Origin: Seminavis robusta
Taxonomy: Eukaryota; Bacillariophyta; Bacillariophyceae; Naviculales; Naviculaceae
Length of the DNA: 27,562 nt
NCBI GenBank assembly: GCA_903772945.1
Contig: CAICTM010001527.1
Coordinates: 1 to 27,562, forward strand
Direction: 5' to 3'
A program made the translations under genes and the position numbers. Positions within the stretch are counted from its first letter, which is position 1. Each line of letters begins with the position of its first letter. Below the pieces are notes generated by a model. The model had not been told where the DNA came from, ran no database searches, and worked only from the letters and a program-made list of their open reading frames with translations. Positions 1 through 11,300 of the stretch are shown here, piece after piece.

Positions 1-21
1 GCTGTGAAGAGGATTGTTTAG

Positions 22-591
22 ATACGCCTGGCTGGGAGCAAGGACAAGGGCACTATTATGCGCACTGATGGAACTCTCTCTGTGAACTCAATGAGTGATT
101 CTGACTTTGCGGGGCTATACCAAGTTGACCCATTGGAAGATGCATCCAGTGCCAAATCACGCATGGGTTACATCATTGAACTTGGAGGGTGCCCTCTGGT
201 GTGGAAGAGCCGGCTCATTTCATCAATTTGTCTGGCTACTGCTGAGGCCGAGTATTATGCTCTGTCTCACTGTCTCCGTGTCCTGCTGTCAATTCGGCGT
301 GTGTTGGAAGAACTGACCCAGCTCCTGGAAGTGCCCCATGAGATGCGGGTTACCATTACATCAAAGGCTGCTGAAGACAACAGTGCAGCTTTGATTCTGG
401 CCCGTGATCATCGTCTCACATCCAGGACCAGGTACTACCACACACAAGCCCATCACTTCTGGCAACACGTGGATGACGGGACTGTCCAAATCGTGCCCTG
501 TGAGACGGCACTAATGGATGCGGATTATTTGACCAAGAGCAAACCTCGGGAGGGTCATGAATCCAATCGCATGCGTGTCCAAGGTTGGTAA
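22..591 (+). CDS. Copia Pol, RNase H domain (C-terminal fragment)
   Basis: RNase H degrades the RNA strand of the RNA-DNA hybrid during reverse transcription in the cytoplasmic particle. The open frame shows the Copia-type RNase H signature in order: SDSDFAGLY (first catalytic Asp), a GYIIELGGCPLVWKS strand, the TAEAEYYALS helix with its catalytic Glu, EDNSAALILA (third acidic residue), TSRTRYYHTQAHHFWQHVDDG, and DADYLTKS near the end. The last codon is TAA at 589-591. Reading the same frame upstream to base 1 gives residues typical of the region before RNase H, but with a TAG at 19-21, so this copy carries a nonsense codon or an error there. Usual Copia Pol exceeds 1000 residues; only about the last 190 are in the window. 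The first ATG in frame is at 58, but it is internal to the domain and not a real start. No substitution of the visible acidic residues was noticed. Confidence 0.8.
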   Translation: MRLAGSKDKGTIMRTDGTLSVNSMSDSDFAGLYQVDPLEDASSAKSRMGYIIELGGCPLVWKSRLISSICLATAEAEYYALSHCLRVLLSIRRVLEELTQLLEVPHEMRVTITSKAAEDNSAALILARDHRLTSRTRYYHTQAHHFWQHVDDGTVQIVPCETALMDADYLTKSKPREGHESNRMRVQGW

Positions 592-815
592 CCTTGCACC
601 ATGCACACTGTAATCCAGCAAAACAAAACAAAATGAAGAAAAAATGCCTGCAGGAGCCTTCCCAAGGAAGTAAAACAAAAGAAAACAAAAAAAGAGAAAG
701 AATACATGTCAGGTACATAATAAGATGGAATGAATGACGGAAGTTGTGTGAAAGGGAGAATTGAGGAAGCAGGAACGTGCAGCAAGTGCTTACTGGGTCG
801 AGTGGGAAACTGGAG

Positions 816-866
816 TGTCTCATGGTACATCTGAGGTTGTCTCATGGTACATCAGAGGCTGTCTCA
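816..866 (+). repeat. 22-bp tandem repeat, about 2.3 copies
   Basis: Units start at 816 and 838, with a partial third at 860; each begins TGTCTCATGGTACATC and the two full copies differ at two positions. It lies in the presumed LTR of the left Copia element. Repeats of this kind in LTR U3 regions often carry transcription-factor sites, but nothing here shows that. Confidence 0.75.
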
Positions 867-910
867 GTGGACACAGACTTTGGGCAAAGGGACATGAAGA
901 ATGTCTGAGC

Positions 911-1036
911 GTGACAGTGATCATTGTTCCACACAGAACGGCGTGACAGTGATCATGATTCCACATGGAACATATGGAACATGTTCTCTGACACCTTTGT
1001 TCCCTGACACCAATGTTCTTTGACACCATTGTTCTT
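911..1036 (+). repeat. Two short repeat families in the presumed LTR
   Basis: A near-identical unit beginning GTGACAGTGATCAT occurs at 911-939 and 943-971. Immediately after it, a 16-bp unit (TGACACCAATGTTCTT type) is repeated three times without gaps at 989-1004, 1005-1020 and 1021-1036. Both families are direct repeats on the plus strand. Confidence 0.75.
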
Positions 1037-1328
1037 TGCGACTGCCACCCCAAAGTGACTGTCATATCTACTGATGGAATCCCCAAATGACTGAGGATAC
1101 TGTGACAACACTACCGTCTTCCCCAAATAGAAGGAGCAATGCCAGGTTTCACCCCAAAGACTTGCAAGGTCCAAGTTTCAGAAATCACACAACACGTCCT
1201 TCATTTCCAAGCTCACAATTTCAGGAAATTGGCACAACAATAAATAATAAACAACAACAAAAGACAAATTACCTTTTCATCAGATTTCAGATTTCCTTTT
1301 AGTGTTAGTTAGTAACTAATCGTACATC

Positions 1329-1547
1329 ATGGCAGACCCATGGGAGCGAATCCACACGAACTCGTGGGGAGCGATAACTTTTAGGAGCGAGAGCTCTGGA
1401 TTCCTCTGGGATAGCTCCAACAGCTATGCTGGCCTACAACTCCAGCATGCGCAGTTGGCTTATCTCCAAGCAAAGCAGCAAGAAAGGATCGTCCTTTCTA
1501 CCATAGTTAAGAAAATAGTACGAAAGATTGATACCGATCCTGATTAG
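1329..1547 (+). CDS. Small ORF of unknown function (72 aa), doubtful
   Basis: An ATG-to-TAG frame encodes a 72-residue product starting MADPWERIHTNSWG. Its second half is rich in Gln, Leu, Ile and Lys (AYLQAKQQERIVLSTIVKKI), so it could form a helix. It matches no family I recognise. It lies between the Copia 3' end and the satellite, with no sign of promoter, intron or neighbour that would give it a role. It may be chance or a leftover of another element's gag start. Confidence 0.2.
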   Translation: MADPWERIHTNSWGAITFRSESSGFLWDSSNSYAGLQLQHAQLAYLQAKQQERIVLSTIVKKIVRKIDTDPD

Positions 1548-1698
1548 CTTGTAGCCCCTTTGATACCGCAGCAGTTGATACCCATCCTGTTGAGGCCGGG
1601 CAGAAGCAGTAGGAGGTAGCAGATAGTACTGTTCCCAGACTGCCACTGCACGATTGATTAACGAAGGCTCCCAGCTCCTGAGGAGAGCTGGCCCAAAA

Positions 1699-1723
1699 GG
1701 GCCCAGCAGAGCTCTGCTGGCCC
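1699..1723. other. Near-perfect 25-bp palindrome
   Basis: The core AGCAGAGCTCTGCT (1705-1718) is a perfect 14-bp palindrome flanked by GGGCC and GGCCC arms that pair with a one-base bulge. It could extrude as a hairpin. The rest of 1548-1901 shows no gene, RNA or other repeat that I can identify. Confidence 0.6.
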
Positions 1724-1901
1724 TCCTGTCTGACTGACAGGGCCAAGTCCTTGGTTTGGTGCCTACTGGAGGTGTTGGAACACTCCTGAGGCACGACAAG
1801 GCTCCCTGAACTGCCTGACTACCGCTGTCCCTGAGGAAGGGTTTCAGCGAGACCCAGTCCACTACTTGAGTATTGGAACTGAAACTTCAAGAAACTTATT
1901 G

Positions 1902-2476
1902 GAGGGAGTTGTCATTCCATGCGGCATTGGTAAATCCAAGTCCAGAACAGCAACACTCCTGTACGACCCCAAGTGAAGATTTTCCTTAGGAATCTTGTAG
2001 GGTGAGGAGCTGTCAATACGGCATTGGGGAATCCAAGTCCAGACCACCGGCATTCCCTGCCAGACCCCATGTGCACCATTGAACCATTTCCTTAGGAACT
2101 TGGTAGGGTGAGGGAGCTGCCACTCCATGCGGCATTGGAGAATCGTAGTCCAGACCACCGGCGCGAATTCCCTGCAAGACCCCATGTGATCCTTTTCTTT
2201 AGGAACCTGGTAGGGTGAGGAAGCTGCCACTCAATGCAGCATTGGGGAATCCAAGTTCAGACCACAGGCATTCCTGTCGGACCCCAGACCACCGGCACTT
2301 CTGTAGGACCCCAAATGAACCTATTCATTAGGACTGGTAGGGCGAGGGACCTGTCATTCCACGCGGCATTAGGGAATCCAAGTCCAGAACAGCAACACTC
2401 CTGTATGACCCCAAGTGAACATTTTCCTTAGGAATCTTATAGTGTGAGGGAGCTGTCAATGCGGCATTGGGGAATC
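1902..2476 (+). repeat. 102-bp satellite array, left arm, block 1
   Basis: About 5-6 head-to-tail units. Landmarks within each unit, in plus-strand order: GAATCCAAGTCCAGACCAC, a variable CCTGTAGGACCCC or CCTGCAAGACCCC segment, (A/C)TGTGAACCTTTTC, (A/C)TTGGTAGGGTGAGG, GAGCTGTCA, and TGC(A/G)GCATTGGGG. The block starts inside a unit at 1902 and is cut inside a unit at 2476 by the fragment that follows. Strand here is arbitrary: plus means the orientation with GAATCCAAG on the plus strand. Confidence 0.95.
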
Positions 2477-2764
2477 GTGTAGTAACAGCAGACTTGTATA
2501 TTCAGTAAGGAGGACGATATTATTTAACTAGTGCACGCTACAATAACTAGGTAATGTTGACTGATCAATGCGAGTTTCCTCGAGGTGGAAGCTAGATCCA
2601 CATACTGCGGATCGAACTACAGGCCTCGAGACCTTTCTACAGTGGATGACCGAGGGGAATCACTACAGTAGGGCTGACTGTTAATCCAGTAACTTCTCAA
2701 AAATGTGTTTCATGCTCGGTGAGAGTGGAGGCAATTATTGGGCTTATTAAGCTCAACTTTATCG
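2477..2764 (+). mobile_element. Fragment equal to the right 285 bp of the 3325-4480 insertion
   Basis: The block starts GTGTAGTAACAGCAGAC and ends CAACTTTATCG. It matches 4198-4480 almost throughout, including the right junction with the satellite (TTTATCG followed by CGGCATTG) and the next two satellite units. The left junction differs from that of the full insertion. This is best explained by duplication of the insertion's right end together with flanking satellite, with loss of the left part, rather than a second insertion. A solo LTR is an alternative, but the 3' end is not CA and no clear target duplication is seen. No ORF of note. Confidence 0.7.
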
Positions 2765-3324
2765 CGGCATTGGAGAATCCAAGTCCAGACCACCGGCGCG
2801 CATTCCCTGCAAGACCCATGTGATCCTTTTTTTAAATGTGATCCTTTTCTTTAGGAATCTGAAAGGGTGAGGAAGCTGTCACTCAATGCAGCATTGGGGA
2901 ATCCAAATCCAGACCACTGGCACTCGCTGCAAGATCCCATGTGAACCTCTTCCTTAGGCACTTGGTAGCTTGAGGGAGCTGTCATTCAATGCAGCATTGG
3001 AGAATCCAAGTCCAGACCACTGGCATTCCAAGTCCAGACCACCGGCACTTCTGTAGGACCATATGTGAACCTTTTCATTGGGAACTTGGTAGGTTAAGGG
3101 AGCTGTCACCCCATGCGGTATTGGGGAATCCAAGCCCAGACCACTTGCACTCCTGTAGGACCCCAAGTGAACCTTTTCATTGGGAACCTGGTAGGGTGAG
3201 GGAGCTTTTACTCCATGCAGCATTGGGGAATCCAAGTCCAGACTACCCGCATTCCTGTAGAACCCAATGTGACCCTTTTCCTTAGGAACTTGGTAGGGCG
3301 AGGGAGCTGTCACTCCATGCGGCA
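2765..3324 (+). repeat. 102-bp satellite array, left arm, block 2
   Basis: About 5-6 units in the same orientation as block 1. Local slippage is visible: TGTGATCCTTTT is repeated at 2819 and 2837 inside one unit, and a 22-bp segment of the AAGTCCAGACCACTGG region is duplicated near 3009-3045. The block ends GCGGCA at 3324, where the next insertion starts. Confidence 0.95.
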
Positions 3325-4480
3325 CAGTAACTTCTCAAAAATGTGTTTCATGCTCGGTGAGAGTGGAGGCAATTATTGGGCTTATTAAGCTCAACTTTAT
3401 CGCTCCCCCATTGCCGAACAGCTCTGCAGGTTCTCGAGTGACTCTCGAGTTCGAGCAGATGGATACACCCAGCACTAATTCCACGGTACTGGTGTGGTTG
3501 CAGGTAATTTCTTTCGCTTTAGCGCTGCCTGTAATCACGCGCTAGCCTTCGAGATCATTGGAAGGATTCTCATGTACGTACGTCAGTGGAGGTACGTGGA
3601 AGATTCGGGTTCTCATTCGGAATCCGACTGACGTCAGTGGAGGTACGTGTTCTCGCGCTGTGCAGGATTCACTCCCCCGGAACCGTGAAGAAGCTCCGGG
3701 ACTATGTTGGATCGATCATGCACGCAATCGTCGTACGAGCGATACTTATGTACGTGGTGAAGAATGTGTTTCTTCGGCGATCCTGTGCAGGAATCGCGCT
3801 GACTGTCGAATACTAGTATGAAGTCGGAATACTAGTTTCTTCTCTTAACTCACGAACTGGGGCATTATTGTGGAGAGCCATTCTGAAGGTCTTAGACGAG
3901 ATTTCCCCTAGTGTTCCGTTGCCACGACTAATCACGATTGAGGTGTTCTACGGAGAACTCCCACCATAGTCTGTGTGTATTTACTAGAGGTGCGTCATAT
4001 GCTATTTACGAGTGAGACTTACCCATCTCACCGTTCGGGGTGAACTTCTCCCCCAAAGTCTTAACGAGTGTGGTACGAATGAGTCACGGGGAATGAAGAC
4101 CTTAACTCCCCCGGATCGAGTGTGCGTGCTTACGGAGCAGGGGGATACTCACGGGGCATCCTTGCTTAATTGTCGTATTCCACCTTGGAGCCCTGCCGTG
4201 TAGTAACAGCAGACTTGTATATTCAGTAAGGAGGACGATATTATTTAACTAGTGCACGCTACAATAACTAGGTAATGTTGACTGATCAATGCGAGTTTCC
4301 TCGAGGTGGAAGCTAGATCCACATACCGGGGATCGAACTACAGGCCTCGAGACCTTTCTACAGTGGATGACGAGGGGAATCACTAAGTAGGGCTGACTGT
4401 TAATCCAGTAACTTCTCAAAAATGTTTCATGCTCGGTGAGAGTGGAGGCAATTATTGGGCTTATAAGCTCAACTTTATCG
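3325..4480 (+). mobile_element. Unclassified 1156-bp insertion with 78-bp direct terminal repeats
   Basis: A non-satellite block interrupts a satellite unit between GCGGCA and TTGG. CGGCA is present on both sides (3320-3324 and 4481-4485), as expected for a 5-bp target duplication. Its first 78 bp (3325-3402, CAGTAACTTCTC to CAACTTTATCG) recur as its last 76-78 bp (about 4404-4480) in the same orientation. The interior has a 19-bp direct repeat, ACGTCAGTGGAGGTACGTG, at 3580-3598 and 3631-3649. Several ORFs of 60-90 codons occur, none recognisable and none spanning the interior. Short terminal direct repeats with no coding capacity suggest a TRIM-like or otherwise non-autonomous element, but the ends are not TG...CA and I see no clear primer-binding site. 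Class is left open. Confidence 0.55.
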
Positions 4481-6599
4481 CGGCATTGAGAATCCAAATC
4501 CAGACCACCGGCGCGCATTCCCTGCAAGACCCCATGTGATCCTTTTCTTTAGGAATCTGAAAGGGTGAGGAAGCTGTCACTCAATGCAGCATTGGGGAAT
4601 CCAAATCCAGACCACTTGCACTCGCTGCAAGATCCATGTGAACCTCTTCCTTAGGCACTTGGTAGCTTGAGGGAGCGCATTCAATGCAGCATTGGATATC
4701 CAAGTCCAGCTACCCGTATTCCTGTAGACCCCATGTGAACCTTTTCAATGGGAACCTGGTAGGGTGAGGGAGCTGTCATCAATGGCATTGGAAATCCAAG
4801 TCCAGACCACTGGCATTCCAAGTCCAGACCACCGGCACTTCTGTAGGACCACATGTGAACCTTTTCATTGGGAACTTGGTAGGTTGAGGGAGCTGTCACC
4901 CCATGCGGTATTGGGGAATTCAAGCCAGACCACTGCACTCGCTGCAAGACCCCATGTGAACCTCTTCCTTAGGCACTTGGTAGCTTGAGGGAGCTGTCAT
5001 TCATGCGGTATTGGGAATCAAGCCCAGACCACTGGCACTCCTGTAGGACCCCAAGTGAACCTTTTCATGGAACCTGGTAGGGTGAGGGAGCTGTCATCAA
5101 TGCAGCATTGGGAAATCCAAGTCCAGACCTGGCATTCAAGTCCAGACCACCGGCACTTCTGTAGGACCATATGAACCTTTTCATTGGGAACTTGGTAGGT
5201 TAAGGGAGCTGTCACCCCATGCGGTATTGGGGAATCCAAGCCCAGACCACTGGCACTCGCTGCAAGACCTATATGTGAACCTCTTCCTTAGGCACTTGGT
5301 AGTTAGGGAGCTTTCACCCATGCAGCATTGGGAATCCAAGTCCAGACCACCGCACTCGCTGCAAGCCCCCTGTGAACTTTTCTTAGGCACTTGGTAGTGA
5401 GGGAGCTGTCATCAATGCAGCATTGGGGAATTCAAGCCCAGACCACTGGCATTCCAAGTCCAGACCACCGGCACTTCTGTAGGACCCCATGTGACCCTTT
5501 TCCTAGGAACTTGGTAGGGTGAGGGAGCTGTCACCATGCGGCATTGGAGAATCCAAGTCCAGACCACCGGCATCCTGCAAGACCCAATGTGAACCTTTTC
5601 TTTAGGAACCTGATGGGTGAGGGAGCTGTCACTCCATGCGGCATTGGAGAATCCAAGTTCAGACCACAGGCATTCCTGTAGACACCACACCACCCTCATT
5701 CTGTAGGACCCCAAATGAACCTTTTCTTGGACTGGTGGGAGGGAGTTGTCATTCCATCGGCATTGGGAATCCAAGTCCCGAACAGCAACACTCTGTAGAC
5801 CACAAGTGAAATTTCCTTAGGAATCTTGTAGGGTGAGGAGCTGTCAAATGCGGCATTGGGAATCCAAGTCCAGACCACCGGCATTCACTGCCCACTCCCT
5901 GCGGCATTGGAGAATCCAAGTTGAGACCACCAGCGCGCATTCCCTGCAAGACCCCATGTGACCTTTTCTTTAGGAACCTGGTAGGTGAGGAAGCTGTCAC
6001 TCAATGCAGCATTGGGGAATCCAAATCCAGAACACGCACTCGCTGCAGACCCCATGTGAACCTCTTCCTTAGGCACTTGGTAGCTTGAGGGAGCTGTCAT
6101 TCAATGCAGCATTGGGGAATCCAAGTCCAGACCACCGGCACTTCTGTAGGACCAATGTGAACCTTTTCATTGGGAACTTGGTAGGTGAGGGAGTTGTCAT
6201 CCATGCGGCATTGGGAATCCAAGTCAGAACACCACTCCTGTAGACCCAAGTGAATTTTCCTTAGGAACCTTTAGGGTGAGGAGCTGTCAATGCGGCATTG
6301 GGGAATCCAAGTCCAGACCACCGGCATTCACTGCCACTCCATGCGGCATTGGAGAATCCAAGTTGAGACCACCGCGCGCATTCCCTTCAGACCCCATGTG
6401 ATCCTTTCTTTGGAACCTGTAGGTGAGGAGCTGTACTCAATGCAGCATTGGGAATCCAAATCCAGAACACGGCACTCGCTGCAGACCCCATGTGAACCTC
6501 TTCCTTAGCACTTGGTAGCTTAGGGAGCTGTCACTCCATGCAGCATTGGGAATCCAAGTCCAGAACCACCGGCACTTCTGTAGGACCCCATGTGAACCT

Positions 6600-8340
6600 T
6601 TTCATTGGGAACTTGGTAGGTGAGGGAGCTGTCACCCCATGCGGTATTGGGGAATTCAAGCCCAGACCACTGGCACTCCTGTAGGACCCAAGTGAACCTT
6701 TTCAATGGGAACCTGGTAGGTGAGGGAGCTTTCACTCAATCAGCATTGGGGAATCCAAGTCCAGACCACCGGCACTTCTGTAGGACCCCATGTGAACCTT
6801 TTCATTGGAACTTGGTAGGTTGAGGAGCTGTCACCCCATGCGATTGGGGAATCCAAGCCAGACCACTGCACTCCTGTAGGCCCAAGTGAACCTTTTCATT
6901 GGGAACCTGGTAGGTGAGGGAGCTTTACTCAATGCAGCATTGGGGAATCCAAGTCCAGACCACCGGCACTTCTGTAGGACCCCATGTGAACCTTTTCATG
7001 GGAACTTGGTAGGTTGAGGGAGCTGTCACCCCATGCGGTATTGGGGAATCCAAGCCAGACCACTGGCACTCTGTAGGCCCCAAGTGAACCTTTTCATTGG
7101 GAACCTGGTAGGGTGAGGGAGCTTTTACTCAATGCAGCATTGGGGAATCCAAGTCCAGACCACCGGCACTTCTGTAGACCCCATGTGAACCTTTTCATTG
7201 GGAACTTGGTAGGGTGAGGAGCTGTCATCAATGCAGCATTGGAAATCCAAGTCCAGACCACTGGCATTCCAAGTCCAGACCACCGGCACTTCTGTAGACA
7301 TGTGAACTTTTCATTGGAACTTGGTAGGTTAGGGAGCTGTCACCCCATGCGGTATTGGGGAATCCAAGCCAGACCACTGCACTCCTGTGGACCCAAGTGA
7401 ACCTTTTCATTGGGACCTGGTAGGGTGAGGGAGCTGTCACTCAATGCAGCATTGGGAATCCAAGTCCAGACCAACGGCCTTCTGTAGGACCCCATGTGAA
7501 CCTTTTCATTGGGAACTTGGTAGGTGAGGGAGCTGTCACCCCATGCGGTTTGGGGAATCCAGCCAGACCACTGGCACTCCTGTAGGACCCCAAGTGAACC
7601 TTTTCATTGGGAACCTGGTAGGGTGAGGAGCTGTCACTCAATGCAGCATTGGGAATCCAAGTCAGACACGATCCAATCCAGACCACCGGCACTTCTGTAG
7701 GACCCATGTGAACTTTTCATTGGGAACTTGGTAGGTTGAGGAGCTGTCACCCCATGCGGTATTGGGGAATTCAAGCCCAGACCATTGCACTCTGTGGACC
7801 CAAGTGAACCTTTTCATTGGAACCTGGTAGGGTGAGGGAGCTTTACTCAATGCAGCATTGGGAATCCAAGTCCAGACCACCGGCACTTCTGTAGGACCCC
7901 ATGTGAACCTTTTCATTGGGAACTTGGTAGGTTGAGGGAGCTGTCACCCCATGCGGTTTGGGGAATCCAAGCCCAGACCACTGGCACTCCTGTAGGACCC
8001 CAAGTGAACCTTTCATGGGAACCTGGTAGGGTGAGGGAGCTTTACTCAATGCAGCATTGGGGAAATCCAAGTCCAGACCACCGGCACTTCTGTAGGACCC
8101 CATGTGAACCTTTTCATTGGGAACTTGGTAGGTTGAGGGAGCTGTCACCCCATGCGGTATTGGGGAATCCAAGCCCAGACCACTGGCACTCCTGTAGGAC
8201 CCAAGTGAACCTTTTCATTGGGAACCTGGTAGGGTGAGGAGCTTTTACTCAATGCAGCATTGGGAATCCAAGTCCAGACCACCGGCACTTCTGTAGGACC
8301 CCATGTGAACCTTTTTCATTGGGAACTTGGTAGGGTGAGG
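6600..8340 (+). repeat. Two-unit (about 200 bp) higher-order repeat within the satellite
   Basis: Here two unit types alternate regularly. Type A carries CAAGCCCAGACCACTGGCAC, CCCCAAGTGAACC, GAACCTGGTAGGGTGAGG and GCTTTTACTCAATGCAGC. Type B carries CAAGTCCAGACCACCGGCAC, CCCCATGTGAACC, GAACTTGGTAGGTTGAGG and CACCCCATGCGGTATTGG. About eight A-B pairs follow one another, a sign of recent amplification of a dimer. Confidence 0.75.
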
Positions 8341-11300
8341 AGCTGTCAGTCAATGCAGCATTGGGAATCCAGTCCAGACACCGCATTCCAAGTCCAGACC
8401 ACCCACCGGCACTTCTGTAGGACCCCAAATGAACCTTTTCCTTAGGACTGGTAGGGCGAGGGAGTTGTCATTCCATGCGGCATTGGTGAATCCAAGTCCA
8501 GAACAGCAACACTCCTGTACGACCCCAAGTGAAGATTTTCCTTAGGAATCTTGTAGGTTGAGGAGCTAACCTGGTAGGGTGAGGAAGCTGTCACTCATTG
8601 CAGCATTGGGGAATCCAAATCCAGAACACCGGTACTTGCTGCAAGACCCCATGTGAACCTCTTCCTTAGGCACTTGGTAGCTTGAGGGAGCTGTCACTCC
8701 ATGCAGCATTGGGGAATCCAAGTCCAGACCACCAGCATTCATGTAGGACCCCATGTGAACCTTTTCATTGGGAACTTGGTAGGGTGAGGGAGCTGCCACT
8801 CAATGCAGCACCGGGGAATCCAAGTCCAGACCACTGGCATTCCAAGTCCAGACAACCGGCACTTCTGTAGGACCACATGTGAACCTTTTCATTGGGAACC
8901 TCGCAGGGCGAGGGAGCTGTCATTCAATGCGGCATTGGGGAATCCAAGTCCTGACCGCCAGCACTCCTGTAGGATCCCAAGTAAACCTTTTCATTGGGAA
9001 CCTGGTAGGGTGAAGGAGCAGTCATGCAATGAAGCATTGGGGCATCCAAGTCCAGACCACCCGCATTTCTGTAGGACCCCAAGTAAACCTTTTCATTGGG
9101 AACCTGGTAGGGTGAGGGAGCTGCCACTCAATGCGGCATTGAAGAATCCATGTCCAGACCACCGGCATTCCAAGTCGAGATCGCCGGCACTTCTGTAGGA
9201 CCACATGTGAACCTTTACCTGGCAGGGCGAGGGAGCTGTCATTCAATGCAGAATTGTTGAATCCAAGTCCAGACCACCCGCATTCCTGTAGGATCCCAAG
9301 TGAACATTTTCCTTAGGAACCTGATAGGGTGAGGGAACTGTCACTCCATACCGCATTGGGGAATCCAAGTCTAAACCACCGGCATTCCCTGCAAGATCCA
9401 ATGTGAACCTTTTCCTTAGGAACCTGATAGGGCAAGGGAGCTGTCATTCAATGCATCATTAGGGAATCCAAATCCAGACCACCGGCACTTTTGTAGGACC
9501 CCATGTGACCCTTTTCATTGGGAACTTGGTAGGGTGAGGAAGCTGTCATTCAATGCAGCATTGATGTATCCAAGGCCAAACCACCGGCACTTCTGTAGGA
9601 CCACATGTGAACCTTTTCATTGGGAACTTGGTAGGTTGAGGGAGCTGTCACCCATGCAGCATTGGGGAATCCAAGTCCAGACCACGGCATTCTGTAGGCC
9701 CATGTGAACCTTTTTCATTTGGGAACTTGTAGGGTGAGGAGCTGTCACTCAATCAGCATTGGGGAATCCAAATCAGACCACGCACTCGCTGCAAGACCCC
9801 ATGTGAACCTTTCCTTAGGACTTGGTAGTTGAGGGAGCTGTCACTCAATGCAGCATTGGAAATCCAAGTCCAGACACGGCATTCTAAGTCCAGACCCCAT
9901 GTGAACCTCTTCCTTAGGCACTTGGTAGCTTGAGGGAGCTGTCATTCAATGCAGCATTGGAGTATCCAAGTCCACCACCGGCATTCCTGTAGGACCCCAT
10001 GTGACCCTTTCCTTAGGAACTTGGTAGGGTGAGGGAGCTGTCACTCATGCGCATTGGAGAATCAAGTCCAGACACCCGCATTCCCTGCAAAGCCCCATGT
10101 GAACCTTTTCTTTAGAACTTGATAGGGTGAGGAGCTGTCATCCATGCGGCATTGGAGATTCCAAGTTCAGACCACCGCATTCCCTGCAAGACCCATGTGA
10201 CCTTTCTTTAGGAATCTGAGGGTGAGGAAGCTGTCACTCATGCAGCATTGGGGAATCCGTCCAGACCACCGGCACCGCTGCAAGACCCCATGTGAACCTT
10301 TTCTTGGGAACTTGGTAGGTGAGGGAGCTGTCCTCCATGCAGCATTGGGGAATCCAAGCCAGACCACCGGCATTCATGTAGGCCCCATGTGAACCTTTTC
10401 ATTGGGAACTTGGTAGGGTGAGGAGTGTCACTCATGCAGCATTGGGGAATCAAGTCCAGACCACTGGCATTCCAAGTCAGACAACCGGCACTTCTGTAGG
10501 ACCATATGTGAACTTTTCATTGGGAACTTGGTAGGTTGAGAGCTGTCACATGCGGATTGGGAATCCAAGCCCAGACACTGGCACCCTGTAGGACCCCAAG
10601 TGAACCTTTTCATTGGAACCTGGTAGGGTGAGGGAGCTGCACCATCGGATTGGGGAATCCAATCCAGACCCCGGCACTCCTGAAGACCCAATGTGAACTC
10701 TTCCTTAGGACTTGGTAGTTGAGGGAGCTGTCACTCCATGCAGCATTGGGAATCCAAGTCCAGACCACCGGCATTCTAGGCCCCATGTGAACCTTTTTCA
10801 TTGGGAACTTGGTAGGGTGAGGGAGCTGTCACTCAATGCACATTGGGAAATCCAAGTCCAGACCACGGCTCTGTAGCCCCATGTGAACCTTTTCATTGAA
10901 ACTTGTAGGGTGAGGGAGCTGTCACTCATGCAGCATTGGGAATCCAAGTCCAGACCAGGCACTTCTGTAGGACCAATGTGAACCTTTTCATTGGGAACTT
11001 GGTAGGGTGAGGGAGCTGTCACTCAATGCAGCATTGGGAACCAAGTCCAGACACTGGCATTCCATCAGACCACCGACTCTGTAGGACCATATGTGAACCT
11101 TTTCATTGGGAACTTGGTAGGTGAGGGAGCTGTCACCCCATGCGGTATGGGGAATCCAGCCCAGACCACTGCACTCCTGTAGGACCCCAAGTGAACCTTT
11201 TCATTGGAACCTGGTAGGGTGAGGGAGCTGTCACCCCATGCGATTGGGGAATCCAAGCCCAGACCACGGCACTTCTGTAGGACCCAAGTGAACTTTTCAT

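Larger units (their letters stand above)
1..1300 (+). mobile_element. 3' end of a Ty1/copia LTR retrotransposon
   Basis: This block holds the RNase H end of a Copia polyprotein followed by about 700 bp of A-rich non-coding DNA with short tandem repeats. In Copia elements RNase H is the last Pol domain, so the polypurine tract and 3' LTR should follow directly. Purine-rich tracts are seen at 687-702 and 751-760; a TG just after the second (about 762) is one possible LTR start. The 5' LTR lies outside the window, so LTR borders cannot be fixed by comparison, and the right limit near 1300 is a guess from the end of the A-rich stretch. The family call rests on the coding part. Everything about the LTR is inference. 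Confidence 0.6.

Noticed and set aside
2477..2764. Solo LTR
   Set aside because: It does not end in CA, has no clear target duplication of its own, and shares its right junction and flanking units with the larger insertion, so duplication explains it better.
3558..4203. ORFs inside the 1156-bp insertion
   Set aside because: Each is under 90 codons, overlapping in different frames, with no motif.
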